A stretch of 64,000 nt of DNA from Mycobacterium sp. 4858 (GCF_900240975.1 NZ_LT968776.1:558001-622000); one strand, 5' to 3'. Positions 53,057 to 62,640 are shown, numbered from the stretch's first letter. Program-made: numbers and translations. The notes: generated by a model not told the origin, from the letters alone.

Positions 53057-54013
53057 TCAGCCCTTGCGTGCCTTGATGGCGTCGGTCAGCTGCGGGGCGA
53101 CCTTGAACAGGTCGCCCACCACGCCGTAGTCGGCGATCTCGAAGATGGGCGCCTCTTCGTCCTTGTTGACCGCGACGATGGTCTTCGAGGTCTGCATGCC
53201 CGCGCGGTGCTGGATGGCCCCGGAAATCCCCAACGCGATGTAGAGCTGGGGCGACACCGTCTTGCCGGTCTGACCGACCTGGAACTGGCCCGGGTAGTAG
53301 CCGGAGTCGACCGCGGCGCGCGACGCACCGACGGCGGCGCCCAGCGAGTCGGCCAGCGCCTCGACCACGCTGAAGTTCTCCGCGCTGCCCACGCCGCGGC
53401 CACCGGACACCACGATCGAGGCCTCGGTGAGCTCCGGCCGGTCACCGGCGACCGCCGGCTCACGGGCCGTGATCTTGGTGGCGTTCTCGGCGGGCGCCGG
53501 TACCTCGACGGTGACCTGCTCGCCGGCACCGGCCTGCGGCTCGGCGTCGATGGCGCCGCCGCGGACCGTGATCACCGGGGTGTCGCCGTTGGCCTGCGAC
53601 TCGACGGTGAACGCGCCACCGAAGATGGAGTGCACCGCCTTGTTGCCCTCCTGGACGCCGACCACGTCGACCAGCAGGCCGGATCCGATCCGGGCGGCGA
53701 GCCGGCCCGCGACCTCTTTGCCGTCGGCGTTGGCGGCCAGCAGCACGGCCGCCGGAGCGTTCGACTCGGCGAGCGAGGCCAGCACGTCGACCACCGGGGT
53801 GATCAAGTAGTTCTCGGCGTCGTCGGACTCGGCGACATAGATCTTGGCGGCGCCCGCCTCCTTCAAACCGTCGATCAGGGGCGCGGCCGTGCCGGGCTTG
53901 CCGACGACGACGGCGGCCGGCTCGCCCAGCGGGCGGGCGGCGGTGATCAATTCGGAGGTGACCTTCTTCAGGGCGCCTTCGGCGTGCTCAACGAGCACCA
54001 AAACTTCAGCCAT
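53057..54013 (-). CDS. etfA: Electron transfer flavoprotein alpha subunit
   Basis: 318 residues (fixB in M. tuberculosis). It carries FAD and passes electrons from acyl-CoA dehydrogenases toward the quinone pool. Seen: N-terminal [15 protein letters not shown] and the C-terminal FAD site [23 protein letters not shown] 54013, 39 bp after etfB. Pairs with EtfB in one operon. Confidence 0.96.
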   Translation of the reverse strand: MAEVLVLVEHAEGALKKVTSELITAARPLGEPAAVVVGKPGTAAPLIDGLKEAGAAKIYVAESDDAENYLITPVVDVLASLAESNAPAAVLLAANADGKEVAGRLAARIGSGLLVDVVGVQEGNKAVHSIFGGAFTVESQANGDTPVITVRGGAIDAEPQAGAGEQVTVEVPAPAENATKITAREPAVAGDRPELTEASIVVSGGRGVGSAENFSVVEALADSLGAAVGASRAAVDSGYYPGQFQVGQTGKTVSPQLYIALGISGAIQHRAGMQTSKTIVAVNKDEEAPIFEIADYGVVGDLFKVAPQLTDAIKARKG

Positions 54014-54052
54014 GGTTTCTTCGCTCTTCTCGTCTGTGGGATGGGTGCTCGA

Positions 54053-54844
54053 CTAGATGATCTTCTGGGCGACCAGGTACTGGGAGATCTGGTTACCGCC
54101 CTCGCCCTCGTCGGTGACCTTCTCACCCGCGGTCTTCGGCGGCTTGGGCGTCGACGACAGCACCTTCGAGCCGGCGTTCTCGAGGCCGACCTCGTCGCTT
54201 TCGACCCCGATCTCGGCGAGGGTCAGCACCGTCACCTCTTTCTTCTTCGCGGCCATGATGCCCTTGAAGGACGGGAAGCGCGGCTCGTTGATCTTCTCGG
54301 TCACGCTCACCACCGCGGGCAGGGTGGCCTCGAGGCTGAAGACGCCGTCGTCGGTCTCGCGCTCGCCGGTGACCTTGCCGCCCTCGATCGACAGCTTGCG
54401 CAGGTGGGTCAGCTGCGGAAGGCCCAGGTACTCGGCGATGATCGCCGGCACCGCACCGCCCGAGCCGTCGGTGGACTCGTTACCGGCGATGACGAGCTCG
54501 GTGCCCTCGATGGTGCCCAGCGCGCGCGCCAGCGCCCAGGCGGTTTGCACCACGCAGGAACCGCGCATGCCGTCGTCCTTGAGGTGGACGGCCTTGTCGG
54601 CTCCCATCGACAGCGCCTTGCGGATCGCCTCGGTGGCGCGTTCGGGGCCCGCGGTCAGCACGGTCACCGACCCCTCGCCGCCTTCCCGCTCACGGATCTG
54701 CAAGGCCTCTTCGACGGCGCGCTCGTTGATCTCGTCCAGTACCGCGTCGGCGGCCTCGCGGTCCAGCGTGTAGTCGCCGTCGTTCAGCTTGCGTTCCGAC
54801 CAGGTGTCTGGGACCTGCTTGATCAGGACCACGATGTTCGTCAT
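54053..54844 (-). CDS. etfB: Electron transfer flavoprotein beta subunit
   Basis: 263 residues (fixA in M. tuberculosis). Seen: NIVVLIKQVPDTWSERKL, DEINERAVEEALQIRE and the AMP-binding-type VIAGNESTDGSGGAVPA; LTHLRKLSIEGGKV is near the middle. With EtfA it forms the heterodimeric electron carrier for fatty-acid and sterol oxidation. ATG 54844. Divergent from the methyltransferase gene; the 227-bp gap holds both promoters and no other clear structure. Confidence 0.96.
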   Translation of the reverse strand: MTNIVVLIKQVPDTWSERKLNDGDYTLDREAADAVLDEINERAVEEALQIREREGGEGSVTVLTAGPERATEAIRKALSMGADKAVHLKDDGMRGSCVVQTAWALARALGTIEGTELVIAGNESTDGSGGAVPAIIAEYLGLPQLTHLRKLSIEGGKVTGERETDDGVFSLEATLPAVVSVTEKINEPRFPSFKGIMAAKKKEVTVLTLAEIGVESDEVGLENAGSKVLSSTPKPPKTAGEKVTDEGEGGNQISQYLVAQKII

Positions 54845-55071
54845 GAGTGTGGTTCGTCCTCCTCGAAGGAGTCTCGCAGCAGTCGACCACGAGACTTTCA
54901 GTACGCGTTTAGCAGCGCACGGTCGTGTTACTACCGGGTAACTTTGTGCAGCCTGCAGTCACACCATAGCGGGTCGTACTGCACGTTCTTGCGGCGTGTC
55001 TACCGTCGGCGACCGGGGGCGCCTCGTTCCCGGTTCGCGAATCCGACACTTCGCGTTAGCCTGCCTATGCG

Positions 55072-55881
55072 ATGAGCGCAACCGTCCCCGACGTACCCCG
55101 GCACAGCCTCGGCGATCCGACGCCGGCGGCTGACCCCGTCCTGATGTTGACCGGCGAGCGCACCATTCCGGACCTGGACGTCGAAAACTACTGGTTCCGC
55201 CGCCATCAGGTGGTTTACCAGCGACTGGGCGGGCTGTGCGCGGGCCGCGAGGTGCTCGAGGCCGGCTGTGGCGAGGGGTATGGCGCCGACCTGATCGCCG
55301 GCGTCGCCCGCCGGGTCGTGGCCGTGGATTACGACGAGGCGGCCGTGGCGCACGTGCGCGCCCGCTACCCGCGGGTGGAGGTCATGCGGGCGAACCTGGC
55401 CGAGCTTCCGCTGCCCGACGCGTCGGTGGATATTGTGGTCAACTTCCAAGTCATCGAGCATCTGTGGGATCAGGCACAATTCGTGGCCGAATGCGCGCGG
55501 GTGCTGCGTCGCGACGGGCTGCTGATGGTGTCCACACCGAACCGGATCACGTTCTCCCCGGGCCGCGACACCCCGATCAACCCGTTCCACACCCGCGAAC
55601 TCAACGCCGGTGAGCTGACCCAGTTGTTGGTCGACGCCGGCTTTCGCGACGTAGCGGTCTCCGGGGTGTTTCACGGTCCGCGGCTGCGGGAGTTGGACGC
55701 CCGCCACGGCGGCTCCATCATCGACGCGCAGATCGAGCTCGCGATGGCCGGCAAGCCCTGGCCGCCCGAGCTGGCTGCCGACGTCGCCGCGGTGACCACC
55801 GACGACTTCGACATCGTCGAGGACGGCCGCCGTGACATCGACGACAGCCTGGACCTGATCGCAATCGCGGTTGCGCCGTGA
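55072..55881 (+). CDS. SAM methyltransferase of MGLP synthesis (Rv3030-like)
   Basis: 269 residues. Seen: SAM-binding VLEAGCGEGYGADLIA (about residue 60), DYDEAAVAHVRARYP and NFQVIEHLWDQAQF, a class I methyltransferase. Position before the GH57 and glycosyltransferase genes matches Rv3030, assigned to methylglucose lipopolysaccharide (MGLP) synthesis, so methylation of the polysaccharide is likely. ATG 55072, with TAGCCT 9 bases upstream. The stop overlaps the GH57 GTG (GTGA). Confidence 0.88.
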   Translation: MSATVPDVPRHSLGDPTPAADPVLMLTGERTIPDLDVENYWFRRHQVVYQRLGGLCAGREVLEAGCGEGYGADLIAGVARRVVAVDYDEAAVAHVRARYPRVEVMRANLAELPLPDASVDIVVNFQVIEHLWDQAQFVAECARVLRRDGLLMVSTPNRITFSPGRDTPINPFHTRELNAGELTQLLVDAGFRDVAVSGVFHGPRLRELDARHGGSIIDAQIELAMAGKPWPPELAADVAAVTTDDFDIVEDGRRDIDDSLDLIAIAVAP

Positions 55882-57470
55882 GCGATTCGCTCGACCCGGT
55901 GCCCGGCATGTTCACCCTGGTCCTGCACACCCACCTGCCGTGGCTGGCCCATCACGGGCGGTGGCCGGTCGGCGAGGAGTGGCTCTACCAGTCGTGGGCG
56001 GCGGCCTACCTGCCGCTGATGCGGGTGCTGACCGCGCTGGCCGACGAGGATCGCCGCGGGGTGGTGACCCTCGGCGTCACTCCGGTGGTGAACGCGCAGC
56101 TCGACGATCCGTACTGCCTCGACGGCATGCACCACTGGCTGGCCAACTGGCGGCTGCGGGCGGCCGAGGCCGCCAGCGTGCGGTCCGCGCCCCGGTCGAA
56201 GTCGGCAGGTTTCCAGTCCTGCACGCCGGAAGCGTTGCGCACCTTGGGTATTCGCGAATGCGCCGAAGCAGATCGGGCGCTCGACGAGTTCGCCACCCAA
56301 TGGCGGCACGGCGGCAGCCCGCTGTTGCGCGCCCTGATCGACGCCGGCACGGTGGAGTTGCTCGGCGGACCGCTGGCCCACCCGTTCCAGCCGCTGCTCG
56401 CGCCGCGGCTTCGCGAGTTCGCCCTGAGCGAGGGGCTCGCCGACGCAGAGCTGCGGCTCGGGCCGCGCGGAAGGCACCGCCCGAGCGGCATTTGGGCGCC
56501 CGAATGCGCGTACGCCCCCGGCCTGGAGGACGGTTACGCGGCCGCGGGTGTCACCCACTTCATGGTCGACGGCCCGTCACTGCACGGCGACACCGCCCTG
56601 GGCCGGCCGGTCGGCGACACCGACGTGGTCGCGTTCGGGCGCGACCTGCAGGTCAGCTACCGGGTCTGGTCGCCGAAATCGGGCTACCCGGGGCACGCCG
56701 CCTACCGCGATTTCCACACCTACGACCACCTCACCGGGCTGAAACCGGCGCGGGTGACCGGCCGCAACGTGCCGTCGGAGGCGAAGGCGCCCTACGACCC
56801 CGAGCGCGCCGATCATGCGGTCGACGTCCATGTCGCCGACTTCGTCGACGTGGTCCGCAACCGGCTGGCGAGCGAATCCGAACGGATCGGGCGGCCGGCC
56901 CACGTGGTGGCCGCCTTCGACACCGAACTGTTCGGCCATTGGTGGTACGAGGGCCCGACGTGGCTGGCGCGGGTGCTGCGCGCCCTGCCCGCCGCCGGCG
57001 TGCGGGTGGGCACGCTGAGCGACGCCATCACCGACGGATTCGTCGGGCGCGCAGTGGCATTGCCGCCCAGTTCGTGGGGCTCCGGCAAGGACTGGCAGGT
57101 GTGGGCCGGCGACAAGGTGGCCGACCTGGTCCAGCTCAATGCCGAAGTGGTGGACATGGCCCTGAGCACAGTGGACAAGGCGTTGTCGCAGCGGGCGTCG
57201 CTGGACGGGCCGCTCCCCCGCGACCACGTGGCCGATCAGATCCTGCGCGAGACCCTGCTCACGGTCTCCAGCGACTGGCCGTTCATGGTGAGCAAGGATT
57301 CGGCCGCCGACTACGCGCGCTACCGTGCGCATCTGCACGCCCACGCCACCCGCGAGATCGCCGGGGCGCTGGCGTCCGGGCGGCGGGACACCGCCGGCCG
57401 GCTGGCCGAGGGCTGGAACCGCGCCGACGGCCTGTTCGGCGCGCTGGACGCGCGCAGGCTGCCCCGATGA
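55878..57470 (+). CDS. GH57 glycoside hydrolase / branching enzyme (Rv3031-like)
   Basis: 530 residues from GTG 55878. Seen: FTLVLHTHLPWLAHHG, the catalytic nucleophile region GIWAPECAYAP with E209, and the acid/base region AAFDTELFGHWW with D348; DUF1957-type C-terminal helices follow. GH57 enzymes cleave or branch alpha-glucans; Rv3031 is linked to MGLP and glycogen-type polymers. Overlaps the methyltransferase stop by four bases and precedes the glycosyltransferase by 13 bp. Confidence 0.92.
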   Translation: MSDSLDPVPGMFTLVLHTHLPWLAHHGRWPVGEEWLYQSWAAAYLPLMRVLTALADEDRRGVVTLGVTPVVNAQLDDPYCLDGMHHWLANWRLRAAEAASVRSAPRSKSAGFQSCTPEALRTLGIRECAEADRALDEFATQWRHGGSPLLRALIDAGTVELLGGPLAHPFQPLLAPRLREFALSEGLADAELRLGPRGRHRPSGIWAPECAYAPGLEDGYAAAGVTHFMVDGPSLHGDTALGRPVGDTDVVAFGRDLQVSYRVWSPKSGYPGHAAYRDFHTYDHLTGLKPARVTGRNVPSEAKAPYDPERADHAVDVHVADFVDVVRNRLASESERIGRPAHVVAAFDTELFGHWWYEGPTWLARVLRALPAAGVRVGTLSDAITDGFVGRAVALPPSSWGSGKDWQVWAGDKVADLVQLNAEVVDMALSTVDKALSQRASLDGPLPRDHVADQILRETLLTVSSDWPFMVSKDSAADYARYRAHLHAHATREIAGALASGRRDTAGRLAEGWNRADGLFGALDARRLPR

Positions 57471-57483
57471 GGTGGTGGGCCGC

Positions 57484-58728
57484 GTGAAGATCCTGATGGT
57501 GTCGTGGGAATACCCACCGGTGGTGATCGGCGGCCTCGGCCGGCACGTGCACCACCTGTCGACCGCGCTGGCCGCGGCCGGTCACGAGGTCGTCGTGCTG
57601 TCCCGCCGCCCGTCGGGCACCGATCCCAGCACGCACCCGTCGTCCGACGAGGTGGTCGACGGTGTCCGGGTTGTCGCGGCCGCGCAAGACCCGCATGAGT
57701 TCTCCTTCGGCGCCGACATGATGGCGTGGACACTGGCGATGGGTCATTCCATGATCCGGGCCGGGCTGTCGCTGAAGAAGCGCGGCAGTACACGGCCGTG
57801 GCGCCCCGACGTAGTGCATGCGCACGACTGGCTGGTGGCGCATCCCGCGATCGCCCTCGCCCAGTTCTACGACGTGCCAATGGTTTCCACCGTCCACGCC
57901 ACCGAGGCCGGGCGGCACTCCGGCTGGGTGTCCGGCGCGATCAGCCGGCAGGTGCACGCCGTCGAGTCGTGGCTGGTGCGCGAATCCGATTCGCTGATCA
58001 CGTGTTCGGCGTCGATGGCCGACGAGATCACCGAACTGTTCGGTCCCGGCCTGGCCGGAATCACGGTCATCCGCAACGGTATCGACGCCGCGCGCTGGCC
58101 CTTCGCCGAGCGTCGGCCGCGCACCGGGCCCGCCGAGCTGCTGTACCTCGGGCGGCTCGAGTACGAGAAGGGCGTGCACGACGTCATCGCCGCCCTGCCA
58201 CGGATCCGGCGCACCCATCCCGGGACCACTCTGACCATCGCCGGGGAGGGCACCCAGCAGGAGTGGCTCATCGAGCAGGCCCGAAAGCATCGGGTGCTCA
58301 AGGCAATCCGGTTCGCCGGACACCTCGACCACGCGGCGCTGCTCCCGGTGTTGCATCGGGCCGACGCCGCGGTGCTGCCCAGCCACTACGAGCCGTTCGG
58401 GATCGTCGCGCTGGAGGCCGCCGCGGCGGGCACCCCGCTGGTGACCTCCAACATCGGCGGCCTGGGCGAGGCGGTGATCAACGGCCGGACCGGGGTGTCG
58501 TGCGCGCCCCGCGACGTCGCCGGGCTGGCCGCGGCCGTGCGGTCCGTGCTCGATGATCCGGAGGCCGCGCAGCGACGCGCCCGCGCCGCCCGCGAACGGC
58601 TCACCTCGGCCTTCGACTGGAAGACCGTGGCGCAGGAGACGGCGCAGGTGTATCTGGCCGCCAAGCGCGGCGAGCGCCAGCCGCACGCGCGCATGCCCAT
58701 CGTCGAACACGCCCTGCCGAACCGCTAA
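57484..58728 (+). CDS. GT4 alpha-(1,4)-glucosyltransferase (Rv3032-like)
   Basis: 414 residues from GTG 57484, with GAGGTGG 7 bases upstream; the frame opens earlier but overlaps GH57. Seen: N-terminal PPVVIGGLGRHVHHLS, HAHDWLVAHPAIALAQ, LYLGRLEYEKGVHDVI and the retaining-GT motif HYEPFGIVALEA. By Rv3032, it elongates alpha-1,4-glucans used for MGLP and glycogen from a nucleotide-glucose. Last of the three-gene set. Confidence 0.92.
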   Translation: MKILMVSWEYPPVVIGGLGRHVHHLSTALAAAGHEVVVLSRRPSGTDPSTHPSSDEVVDGVRVVAAAQDPHEFSFGADMMAWTLAMGHSMIRAGLSLKKRGSTRPWRPDVVHAHDWLVAHPAIALAQFYDVPMVSTVHATEAGRHSGWVSGAISRQVHAVESWLVRESDSLITCSASMADEITELFGPGLAGITVIRNGIDAARWPFAERRPRTGPAELLYLGRLEYEKGVHDVIAALPRIRRTHPGTTLTIAGEGTQQEWLIEQARKHRVLKAIRFAGHLDHAALLPVLHRADAAVLPSHYEPFGIVALEAAAAGTPLVTSNIGGLGEAVINGRTGVSCAPRDVAGLAAAVRSVLDDPEAAQRRARAARERLTSAFDWKTVAQETAQVYLAAKRGERQPHARMPIVEHALPNR

Positions 58729-58736
58729 CCTGCAGT

Positions 58737-60092
58737 ATGGGGCTGGAATACTCGAGCGTGGTCGACGCGCCGATCGCCGACGTCTTCGCCTGGCACGCCA
58801 GACCGGGCGCGTTTACCCGACTCTCGCCGCCGTGGCAGCCCATGCGGCTGGTCACCGAGGCCACCTCGCTCAGGGACGGCCGGGCCACGTTGGCGCTACC
58901 GGGCGGCCTGCGCTGGGTCGCCGTGCACCAGCCGGACGGCTACGACCCGCCGCGGCGCTTCGTCGACGCCATCGGTGGTGACGGGCTGGCCGCGCTGCCG
59001 GCGCGAACCGCGGTGCGCTGGCGGCACACCCACGATTTCGAGGACGTCGGTGGCGGCCGCACCAGGGTCATCGACCGGGTGGAAACGCCGGTACCAGCCG
59101 CGTTACTGCGCCCCATGTTCACCTACCGGCACCGTCAGCTGGCCGACGATCTGGCCGCGCACCGGCTGGCCGCCGAGAACGGGCTGGCGACGGCGACGGT
59201 CGCCGTCACCGGGGCGTCGGGCCTGGTCGGTTCGGCGTTGACGGCGTTTCTGAGCACCGGCGGCCATCGCGTCATCCGGTTGGTCCGCCGCCCCGCCGGA
59301 GGGGACGACGAGCGGAAGTGGAATCCCGACGACCCGGACCCGGGCCTGTTCGAGGGGGTCGACGCGGTCATCCACCTGGCCGGCGAATCGATCGCCGGCC
59401 GGTTCACCGAGAGGCATCGAAAAGTGATCCGCGACAGCAGGATTGGGCCGACCCGCCGGCTCGCCGAGGCGCTGGCTCGCACCCCGCGGCGGCCGTCGGT
59501 GCTGGTCACCGCTTCGGCGATCGGATACTACGGGTACGACCGGGGTGACGACGTCCTCACCGAGGACAGCGAACGCGGCGATGGCTTTCTCGCCGATGTC
59601 GTTGCCGACTGGGAGGCGGCGACCGCGCCCGCGGAACAGGCCGGGGTGCGGGTGGTGCCGGTGCGCACGGGCATCGTGCAGTCCCCGCGCGGCGGCACGC
59701 TGAAGCTGATGCGCCCGTTGTTCAGCGCCGGGCTGGGTGGCCGGCTGGGCGACGGCCGGCAATGGCTCTCGTGGATCGGGATCGACGACCTCGTCGAGGT
59801 GTATCACCGAGCACTGTGGGACACAGCGCTGTCCGGTCCGGTGAATGCCGTTGCGCCGCACCCGGTTCGCAACAGCGAGTACACCGCCACCCTGGCCCAC
59901 GTCATGCGTCGGCCCGCGGTGTTGCCGGTGCCGTCGCTCGGGCCCCGGGTGCTGCTCGGCGAGCAGGGCGCCCGCGAGCTGGCGTGTGCCAGCCAGCGGG
60001 TTGCTCCGCAGAAGCTCACGGCGGCCGGACACCGGTTCCGCCATCCCGAGCTCGAGCAGGCGCTGCGTCACCTGCTCGGGCGCGAGTCCTGA
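58737..60092 (+). CDS. SRPBCC + TIGR01777 epimerase fusion protein
   Basis: 451 residues. Seen: an N-terminal SRPBCC domain (about 1-145, LEYSSVVDAPIADVFAWHA) and an SDR-type epimerase of the TIGR01777/YfcH kind (about 155-450) with VAVTGASGLVGSALTAFLS, SAIGYYGYDRGDD and GDGRQWLSWIGIDDL. The combination is common in actinobacteria; substrate unknown. TAACCT, shared with the preceding stop, lies 5 bases before the ATG, so a separate leaderless transcript is possible. Confidence 0.88.
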   Translation: MGLEYSSVVDAPIADVFAWHARPGAFTRLSPPWQPMRLVTEATSLRDGRATLALPGGLRWVAVHQPDGYDPPRRFVDAIGGDGLAALPARTAVRWRHTHDFEDVGGGRTRVIDRVETPVPAALLRPMFTYRHRQLADDLAAHRLAAENGLATATVAVTGASGLVGSALTAFLSTGGHRVIRLVRRPAGGDDERKWNPDDPDPGLFEGVDAVIHLAGESIAGRFTERHRKVIRDSRIGPTRRLAEALARTPRRPSVLVTASAIGYYGYDRGDDVLTEDSERGDGFLADVVADWEAATAPAEQAGVRVVPVRTGIVQSPRGGTLKLMRPLFSAGLGGRLGDGRQWLSWIGIDDLVEVYHRALWDTALSGPVNAVAPHPVRNSEYTATLAHVMRRPAVLPVPSLGPRVLLGEQGARELACASQRVAPQKLTAAGHRFRHPELEQALRHLLGRES

Positions 60093-60157
60093 TCGGAAGA
60101 TCTGAGGCAATCGCCTGATCAAGCCCGATCCGCGCTCATAAATGATTCAATTTCTTA

Positions 60158-61144
60158 ATGATCTCAGGAGCGCCGGCCCGGCACGCCCGCCGGGTCGGCG
60201 CGGTCGTGCTGGGCATCGTCGCGGTGGCCACGATGGTGCTCGGCCCGCGCCAAGCCCGGGCCGAATCCACCGAGGCGGACAGCGCGACCGACGTCGCCTG
60301 CGCGAGCGCGACCCAGGCGGTGCCGACGACATGGTATTTGCCCAGCACGCCGCCCCGGGGACTGGTCTGGCTACAGCACGGCTTCGTCGAGGGCAAAAAG
60401 GTCTGGTCGGCGTTCGCCGCCGAGATCGCCGGCACCGGATTCCTCGTCGTGGCCACCACGCTGCCCACCCTCAGCGCCTTCGGTTGCACGGTGGAGCACC
60501 TGATCGACAACAGGGGCTTCCTGGACAACATCGCCGACGTCTTCGCCCACAAAGACGATCCGAACGGCGCGCTGGCCACGTCCTTCGCGAGGGCGGCGGC
60601 CGACGTCGGCCGACCGGTGACGCCGTTGCCCGACAAGCTGGTGTTCGTCGGACATTCGGCGGGGGCCGAGGCCGTCGAATACGTCGCCGAGCGCCTGCAC
60701 AGCACCTACCCGGCCACCTTCGCCCAACTGCGCGGCATCGTCAGCGAAGACGGCGTGAAGTCGTTCATCGGTTCCAACACCGACGAGGCGCTGGCGGGCC
60801 TGGCGGCCACCACGCTGCCCATCTACGCCACGGCGTCGCCGCATCTGCTGTGCAACTACTTCCAACGCGGCACCAAGGCGATCGAACGGTATCTGCCGGA
60901 CCGGCCCTTCCACGGGGTGAAGATCACGACCGGAGCACACGGTGACGCGCTCGGTCCCTCGTCGCCCCTCTACGAAAACCTGGTGTGTGGTCGCCCGAAG
61001 CCGGGCAACATCGAGGCGGTGTGGGGCCTGACGCGAGGCTGGATCGCCGATATGGTCGCGGGAACGACCACACCCGACTTCTACCCGGGCGGAAGCTATT
61101 ACACCGAACTCGAAACGGCCGGCACCATCACCACGCTGCCCTGA
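60158..61144 (+). CDS. Secreted alpha/beta hydrolase
   Basis: 328 residues. Seen: an N-terminal signal (residues about 9-36, GAVVLGIVAVATMVLG, then ARA) , an oxyanion LQHGFVEG, the nucleophile motif FVGHSAGAEAV near residue 165, and a His in GAHGDALG. So a secreted serine hydrolase of the alpha/beta fold; substrate unknown. ATG 60158 lies within a repeated AATGAT motif that resembles half of the operator pair near the MarR gene. Confidence 0.83.
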   Translation: MISGAPARHARRVGAVVLGIVAVATMVLGPRQARAESTEADSATDVACASATQAVPTTWYLPSTPPRGLVWLQHGFVEGKKVWSAFAAEIAGTGFLVVATTLPTLSAFGCTVEHLIDNRGFLDNIADVFAHKDDPNGALATSFARAAADVGRPVTPLPDKLVFVGHSAGAEAVEYVAERLHSTYPATFAQLRGIVSEDGVKSFIGSNTDEALAGLAATTLPIYATASPHLLCNYFQRGTKAIERYLPDRPFHGVKITTGAHGDALGPSSPLYENLVCGRPKPGNIEAVWGLTRGWIADMVAGTTTPDFYPGGSYYTELETAGTITTLP

Positions 61145-61210
61145 CGAGTCACGGCACCCGCCGCATGGTCAGTGGCCGCTGCGCGATGTCGAGGCCGAGA
61201 GCTTCGCCTC

Positions 61211-61888
61211 CTAGTCCGCGTCTCGGCCGTGCCGGCTGCGCCGATATGCGCGGGCGCGCAGCTCGGCGAGCCATCGTGGATGCAGGCTCACGCCTGGCGC
61301 GGTGTTGGCGACGGGATCGAACGACACGTCCGATGCGCGTTCGGGGTCGACGACGCGGGTCAGCGTGAGTTGGCCCAGCGGGGTGAAAACACCTCCGCCA
61401 CAGGCCTGGTCGAGTGAGACGTCGATCGTGCCGTGCTCGAGCCGCCTGCGGACGCTGTCCAGCGACAGGCCCGGACCGTCGATCTCGCTCTCGATCCGGG
61501 CCCGCAGCCACCAATTGGCTCCCTCATAGTGCAGCGGCATCAGCGTGGTCAGCGTCTGCCCGCTCCACGAGATGGCCGGCCGCAGTGCCAGCGCCCGGGA
61601 CAGCACCCCCGCCCCCGAGGAGACGACCAGGATGTCCCATGGCCCCGTGGCCTGCGGCGGTGCGACCCGAAAGGCCAGCCCGATGAAGTCGGGCAGTGGC
61701 CCCGGCGTGCCGGTGGCCTTCGAGACCCGCGCGACGACCTCGCAGGACGAGATCGGCAGCCCCTCCCCGGCGGGCGAGGCGCGCTCGATGGAACCCTCCG
61801 CCAAGACCCCGAGGGGATGGAACAACCGTTTGCCCCGGAGGGCCGAGCCCCACTGGAAGGGCAACGCGACAAGATCGGAAACGCTCAC
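61211..61888 (-). CDS. Uncharacterised protein, weak catalase-like pattern
   Basis: 225 residues, GTG 61888. No clear family recognised. The segments VVARVSKATGTPGPLPDFIGLAFRV and FDPVANTAPGVSLHPRWLAELRARAY, read as patterns, recall the N-terminal and C-terminal halves of catalase-related heme proteins (for example the FDP...PG...RxxAY series), but the active-site His and Asn are not evident, so activity is doubtful. Same strand as the MarR gene upstream (63-bp gap with a short TTTTCCC/GGGAAAA hairpin), so it may be in that transcript. Confidence 0.6.
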   Translation of the reverse strand: MSVSDLVALPFQWGSALRGKRLFHPLGVLAEGSIERASPAGEGLPISSCEVVARVSKATGTPGPLPDFIGLAFRVAPPQATGPWDILVVSSGAGVLSRALALRPAISWSGQTLTTLMPLHYEGANWWLRARIESEIDGPGLSLDSVRRRLEHGTIDVSLDQACGGGVFTPLGQLTLTRVVDPERASDVSFDPVANTAPGVSLHPRWLAELRARAYRRSRHGRDAD

Positions 61889-61951
61889 CGGCGGCGGGTT
61901 CCCTTTTCCCGGCGGGGAAAACGCCGCGGTACCGCCCGCCCAGATCGCCGA

Positions 61952-62461
61952 TCAGAGCCCGGGGGCTTCCAACTCGCCCTGAAATCGCTGCATCGCGCAG
62001 ATCAGCGCGCCGAGCACCCGGTGTGCGGCCATCAGGTCTGCGTCGGGTAAGTCTTCGAGGGCGATACTGGTGTGCGCGGCGAGCGGGCCGAAGAACGACC
62101 GCGCGGTGGCCAGGCCTGATTCGCCGTGCCGCAGGATCACCTTGCGACGATCGTCGGGATGCGAATCCCGGCGGATGTGGCCGGAATCCATCAACCGGTC
62201 CACCAGGTAGGTGATGGCCGAACCGGACAATCCCATCCGATGGCTGAGGTCTCCCGAGGTCATCGGCCGCCCCGCCATCTCTGCCACCATGATGTACATC
62301 AACGCACGGAAGTCATTGGCGCGCAGATGATGTGATGTCGCAAACTGTCGGCCGATCTGGTCGGATTCGGTTGAAATCTCCCGCAGATCGGCCGAGATCA
62401 GCGACTCCAGCGCGTCTCGGCGCCGCCGCTGCTCGTCAGCGTCCATAACGGTGTGCAGCAT
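61952..62461 (-). CDS. MarR-family transcriptional regulator
   Basis: 169 residues from ATG 62461; ATG 62446 is also possible. Seen: winged helix-turn-helix with DLSHRMGLSGSAITYLVDRL and the wing DSHPDDRRKVILR. Divergent from crtE, with two AT-rich palindromes in between, so it is the natural candidate regulator of the carotenoid genes and of itself. Ligand unknown. Confidence 0.87.
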   Translation of the reverse strand: MLHTVMDADEQRRRRDALESLISADLREISTESDQIGRQFATSHHLRANDFRALMYIMVAEMAGRPMTSGDLSHRMGLSGSAITYLVDRLMDSGHIRRDSHPDDRRKVILRHGESGLATARSFFGPLAAHTSIALEDLPDADLMAAHRVLGALICAMQRFQGELEAPGL

Positions 62462-62482
62462 ATCCCCAAAACGGGACGATCA

Positions 62483-62511
62483 TTCAGTTGGTTAATGATT
62501 AATTGATTGAA
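62483..62511. promoter_or_regulatory. AT-rich palindrome, MarR side of the MarR-crtE gap
   Basis: 29-bp imperfect palindrome starting TTCAGTTGGTTAAT and ending TTAATTGATTGAA around a centre G, 21 bp upstream of the MarR ATG. It matches the second site at 62612 at 22 of 29 bases. Position suggests autoregulation. Confidence 0.6.
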
Positions 62512-62611
62512 CCGCCTGTGGGCCTGCCTCGTTGCAACGGTCGTGAGGGCACGGCGGTCCGCGGAAGCAAGCCACCGCCGCGTGCGCCACGGCTGGCCAA
62601 GAACGGTGAAG

Positions 62612-62640
62612 TTCAGTAAGTTAAAATTTAAGTTATTGAA
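62612..62640. promoter_or_regulatory. AT-rich palindrome, crtE side of the MarR-crtE gap
   Basis: 29-bp imperfect palindrome: TTCAGTAAGTTAAA, centre A, TTTAAGTTATTGAA, with only 4 mismatched pairs, 84 bp before the crtE start. Strikingly AT-rich for this genome. Together with 62483 it forms a likely operator pair for the MarR protein. Confidence 0.65.

Noticed and set aside
55871..57487. 538-residue plus-strand frame beside GH57
   Set aside because: Out-of-frame reading of the GH57 gene, Arg/Gly/Ala-rich with no motif.
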